From NBML01 sp029939535 (GTDB lineage: Bacteria; Desulfobacterota; Desulfobacteria; Desulfobacterales; Desulfobacteraceae): a DNA stretch of 8,201 nucleotides. This document shows, piece by piece, positions 6,580-8,201 of this stretch. The notes under the pieces are model-generated. The model ran no database searches, was not told where the DNA came from, and was given only the letters and a program-made list of their open reading frames with translations. Position 1 is the first letter of the stretch. Every line of letters begins with the position of its first letter. Made by a program: the position numbers and the translations under genes. Where the stretch lies: contig JAOZST010000171.1 in the NCBI GenBank assembly GCA_029939535.1, positions 1-8,201 of the forward strand, given 5' to 3'.

Positions 6580-7116
6580 GTGGCTTTTAGCTACCGAATT
6601 CGTCTTTTGATCGTCCTGATAAGTCTTGGTATAATTGCAGGGGGGGGGCTTATGGTTAAAAAAGTCTTCATTCCTGAATCTTTCGGGGTTTACGGCCCTT
6701 ACAGGGCAGATGCCATTGCCGAGGCAGCCCTTGTTCCCATCCGGCACGGAACCAATACATCTTGTTTCAAATGTCATGCCCATGAGGCAGAAATCCATAA
6801 AAAGGGACGTCATCAGACCATATCCTGCGAGTTCTGCCATGGAACCTATGCAGATCATGTGGCAGATGGAAAAAAGATTGGAACCCTGCCCGTTAAAAAA
6901 GAAAAAGAGATTACCACCCTGTGCCTCAGATGCCATAACACAGAGATCAAGGCAAGGCATGAAGAAGTCATCAAAACCGTTGCCATGCCGGACCATCTCA
7001 AGGACCAGCATGTGAAAATTACCCATAACTGTAATCAATGCCATTATGTTCATGCACCTTTGAAGTATATTATCCGGGCAAAACAGATAACAGGATTGAT
7101 GGAGGCAGGATCATGA
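6580..7116 (+). CDS. Membrane-anchored tetrahaem cytochrome c
   Basis: The 178-residue protein begins with a short basic segment and one hydrophobic helix (about residues 8-26) that is probably an uncleaved anchor. This places the remainder in the periplasm. Four CXXCH haem c sites are visible: CFKCH (62-66), CEFCH (83-87), CLRCH (115-119) and CNQCH (151-155). Plentiful additional His residues could provide distal ligands. It should carry electrons between the adjacent Fe-S/NrfD subunits and periplasmic partners. A tetrahaem cytochrome, Fe-S protein and NrfD protein in that order resembles the Geobacter Cbc4 (CbcSTU) arrangement and, more loosely, NrfBCD or DsrJOP; I do not assign a symbol. 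The GTG start is chosen for its AGGAGG. The gene overlaps the next by four bases (ATGA). A G9 tract (6640-6648) encodes Gly21-Gly23 in the anchor. Confidence 0.9.
   Translation: MAFSYRIRLLIVLISLGIIAGGGLMVKKVFIPESFGVYGPYRADAIAEAALVPIRHGTNTSCFKCHAHEAEIHKKGRHQTISCEFCHGTYADHVADGKKIGTLPVKKEKEITTLCLRCHNTEIKARHEEVIKTVAMPDHLKDQHVKITHNCNQCHYVHAPLKYIIRAKQITGLMEAGS
6640..6648 (+). repeat. Nine-G homopolymer inside the cytochrome signal-anchor
   Basis: Nine consecutive G bases encode three glycines in the membrane segment of the cytochrome. The frame is open at this length. A gain or loss of one or two bases would shift the frame before any haem site. An in-frame ATG at 6652 follows the tract, so a shorter, anchor-less product could in principle still be initiated there. 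Confidence 0.8.
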
Positions 7117-7913
7117 AAATTTTAAATCCCTCCCCTGAAATGGATCGACGGTCGTTTGTTAAAAAAGTATTAAATGGAACCATTGCCGGGTCTTTGTTTC
7201 TGGCCTGGCCCATGGGGGGAGGCAGTCTTGAAACCCCTGAAGAGATTCCGGGAATCAAGGGCAAAGACTATGATATCCTTAACCAGGAATTTGCCTTTAT
7301 CGTGGATATTACCCGATGTATCGGCTGCGGGTCCTGCTGCGTTGCAGACAAACGGGAGTACAATGTCCCTGACGGCAATTACCGGACCTGGGTTGAACGG
7401 TATGTCAAGGGATTCAGTGACAAGCTTTATGTGGACAGCCCCCATGGCGGACTGGACGGATACCAGCACCCCAGGACAGATATTGAGGAAGAAATAAGGG
7501 ATACTTTTTTTGTGCCCAAGCTTTGTAATATGTGCAAGGAAGCTCCATGTGTGCAGGTGTGCCCGGTGGGAGCCACGTTTATATCACCTGACGGGTTTGT
7601 CCTTGTGGATGAAAAACGATGTGTGGGGTGTGCTTATTGCATTCAGGCCTGTCCCTATTCCGTCCGGTTTTTAAATCCCATTACAAAGACTGCGGAAAAA
7701 TGCACCTGGTGTTACCACAGGGTCAGAAAAGGTTTGTTACCGATTTGTGTCGAGGTCTGTCCCACAGGTGCCAGGAAATTTGGCTCCATGAAGGATGAGA
7801 CATCTGAAGTCTATAAAATTTTGAAAGGTCCTGGTGTTTTGACTGTTCTTAAAAAGGAAATGGGGACCTTTCCCGCGCTTTATTACAAAGGCGCCAGAAG
7901 GGAGGTGGTCTGA
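7113..7913 (+). CDS. Tat-exported four-cluster ferredoxin-like Fe-S subunit (NrfC/PsrB family)
   Basis: This is the electron-transfer subunit of an NrfD-type membrane complex, expected on the periplasmic face. Residues 11-17 (DRRSFVK) form a twin-arginine motif, followed by a short hydrophobic stretch (about 19-32), so export in folded form is likely. Four Cys groups follow: C69-C72-C75-C76; C138-C141-C146-C150; C170-C173-C176-C180; and C197-C200-C212-C216. This is the standard NrfC/PsrB/DsrO pattern, except that the fourth position of the first group (residue 79) is Asp. Extra Cys76 sits directly after Cys75. The 266-residue length is typical. The ATG at 7113 overlaps the upstream stop (ATGA) and follows GGAGG (7101-7105) by 7 bases. 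An in-frame ATG at 7038 would add 25 residues ahead of the Tat motif and overlap the cytochrome gene far more, so it is rejected. The 3' stop shares one base with the next start. Confidence 0.95.
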   Translation: MKILNPSPEMDRRSFVKKVLNGTIAGSLFLAWPMGGGSLETPEEIPGIKGKDYDILNQEFAFIVDITRCIGCGSCCVADKREYNVPDGNYRTWVERYVKGFSDKLYVDSPHGGLDGYQHPRTDIEEEIRDTFFVPKLCNMCKEAPCVQVCPVGATFISPDGFVLVDEKRCVGCAYCIQACPYSVRFLNPITKTAEKCTWCYHRVRKGLLPICVEVCPTGARKFGSMKDETSEVYKILKGPGVLTVLKKEMGTFPALYYKGARREVV

Positions 7914-8201
7914 TGGATGCAGTGCATAGCCCGGCAGCCATGTTGGTTACCAATTATGTGTTTCCCAATGATCTTCATGTTCATTGGAGTATGATGATCG
8001 TCCTTTATCCGTATATCACAGGCCTTGTGGACGGAGCATTTATCATAGCAGCCCTTTATTATCTTTTTGATATTAAAAGCCTGCGCCCTGTTGCAAGGTT
8101 TTCTCTTTTGTTTGCCCTGGCTTTTCTGGCCATTGCCACCCTCCCGCTTTTACTCCATTTAGGAAGGCCTGAACGAAATTTTAACATGCTCTTAACCCCC
8201 A
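7913..8201 (+). CDS. nrfD: NrfD/PsrC-family membrane subunit, 3' end beyond the window
   Basis: The frame opens at an ATG that shares one base with the preceding TGA (TGATG) and stays open to the window edge, giving 96 complete codons. GGAGG (7901-7905) lies 7 bases upstream. Two transmembrane helices are visible, at about residues 25-52 and 60-83, followed by LHLGRPER (81-88) and NMLLTP (91-96). Helix-LGRPER-N-TP is the hallmark start of NrfD/polysulfide-reductase membrane proteins, which have eight to ten helices and interact with (mena)quinone. With its two neighbours it should form one quinone-linked electron-transfer complex. The symbol is given at family level only. Whether it works as a quinol oxidase or a quinone reductase cannot be told, and the gene is cut by the window, not truncated in the genome as far as can be seen. 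Confidence 0.93.
   Translation, partial: MDAVHSPAAMLVTNYVFPNDLHVHWSMMIVLYPYITGLVDGAFIIAALYYLFDIKSLRPVARFSLLFALAFLAIATLPLLLHLGRPERNFNMLLTP

Noticed and set aside
6635..7015. 126-codon + strand frame beginning just before the G9 tract
   Set aside because: It is the shifted frame of the cytochrome gene and lacks CXXCH sites. It is relevant only as the product expected after slippage, not as a gene.
6556..7053. 165-codon open frame on the minus strand opposite the cytochrome gene
   Set aside because: It is antisense to a well-supported multihaem cytochrome. Its many Met residues are simply reverse complements of His CAT codons, and it shows no recognisable domain.
7038..7112. Upstream in-frame ATG at 7038 as the start of the Fe-S protein
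   Set aside because: It would overlap the cytochrome gene by 79 bases and push the Tat motif to about residue 36. The ATG at 7113 has GGAGG and the classic ATGA overlap.

Overview
The window looks like the chromosome of a Gram-negative, anaerobic, probably sulfate- or metal-reducing bacterium of the Desulfobacterota (Desulfobacteraceae-like). This is an inference from three things: moderately AT-rich base composition, the style of the glycogen enzymes, and a periplasm-facing complex built from a multihaem cytochrome c, a Tat-exported four-cluster Fe-S protein and an NrfD-type membrane protein. No 16S rRNA or other taxonomic marker is present.

Layout: positions 1-305 are AT-rich and non-coding or nearly so. 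They hold a 13-bp tandem duplication, a short reading frame open to the left edge and ending at 143, an AT-rich hairpin followed by a T-run, and a perfect 8-bp inverted repeat at 189-211. Next comes a tight three-gene glycogen operon, all on the + strand: glgP (306-2867), glgA (2900-4399) and glgB (4365-6416). GlgA polymerises the linear glucan from a nucleotide-glucose donor, GlgB adds alpha-1,6 branches, and GlgP releases glucose 1-phosphate from chain ends. Synthesis and mobilisation are therefore co-encoded. No glgC (ADP-glucose pyrophosphorylase) or debranching enzyme lies in the window.

A 163-base gap (6417-6579) separates this operon from a second + strand unit. The gap carries a 31-bp palindromic element, recurring ATTGTTAC-like octamers and a plausible promoter. 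The second unit has three genes: a membrane-anchored tetrahaem cytochrome c (6580-7116), a Tat-signal ferredoxin-like protein with four Cys motifs (7113-7913), and an NrfD-family protein cut by the right edge (7913 onward). These overlap by 4 and 1 bases, which predicts translational coupling and a single quinone-linked electron-transfer complex of the NrfD/complex-iron-sulfur type.

The points most worth a second look are: the eukaryote-like (GBE1-type) branching enzyme; an Asp at a position where the Fe-S protein should have a cluster Cys; a nine-G tract in the membrane anchor of the cytochrome; the repeated octamers upstream of the redox operon; and sequence departures in two conserved GlgA loops. 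I see no clearly new system. The strongest candidates for novelty are the Asp-for-Cys change and the regulatory region between the operons.
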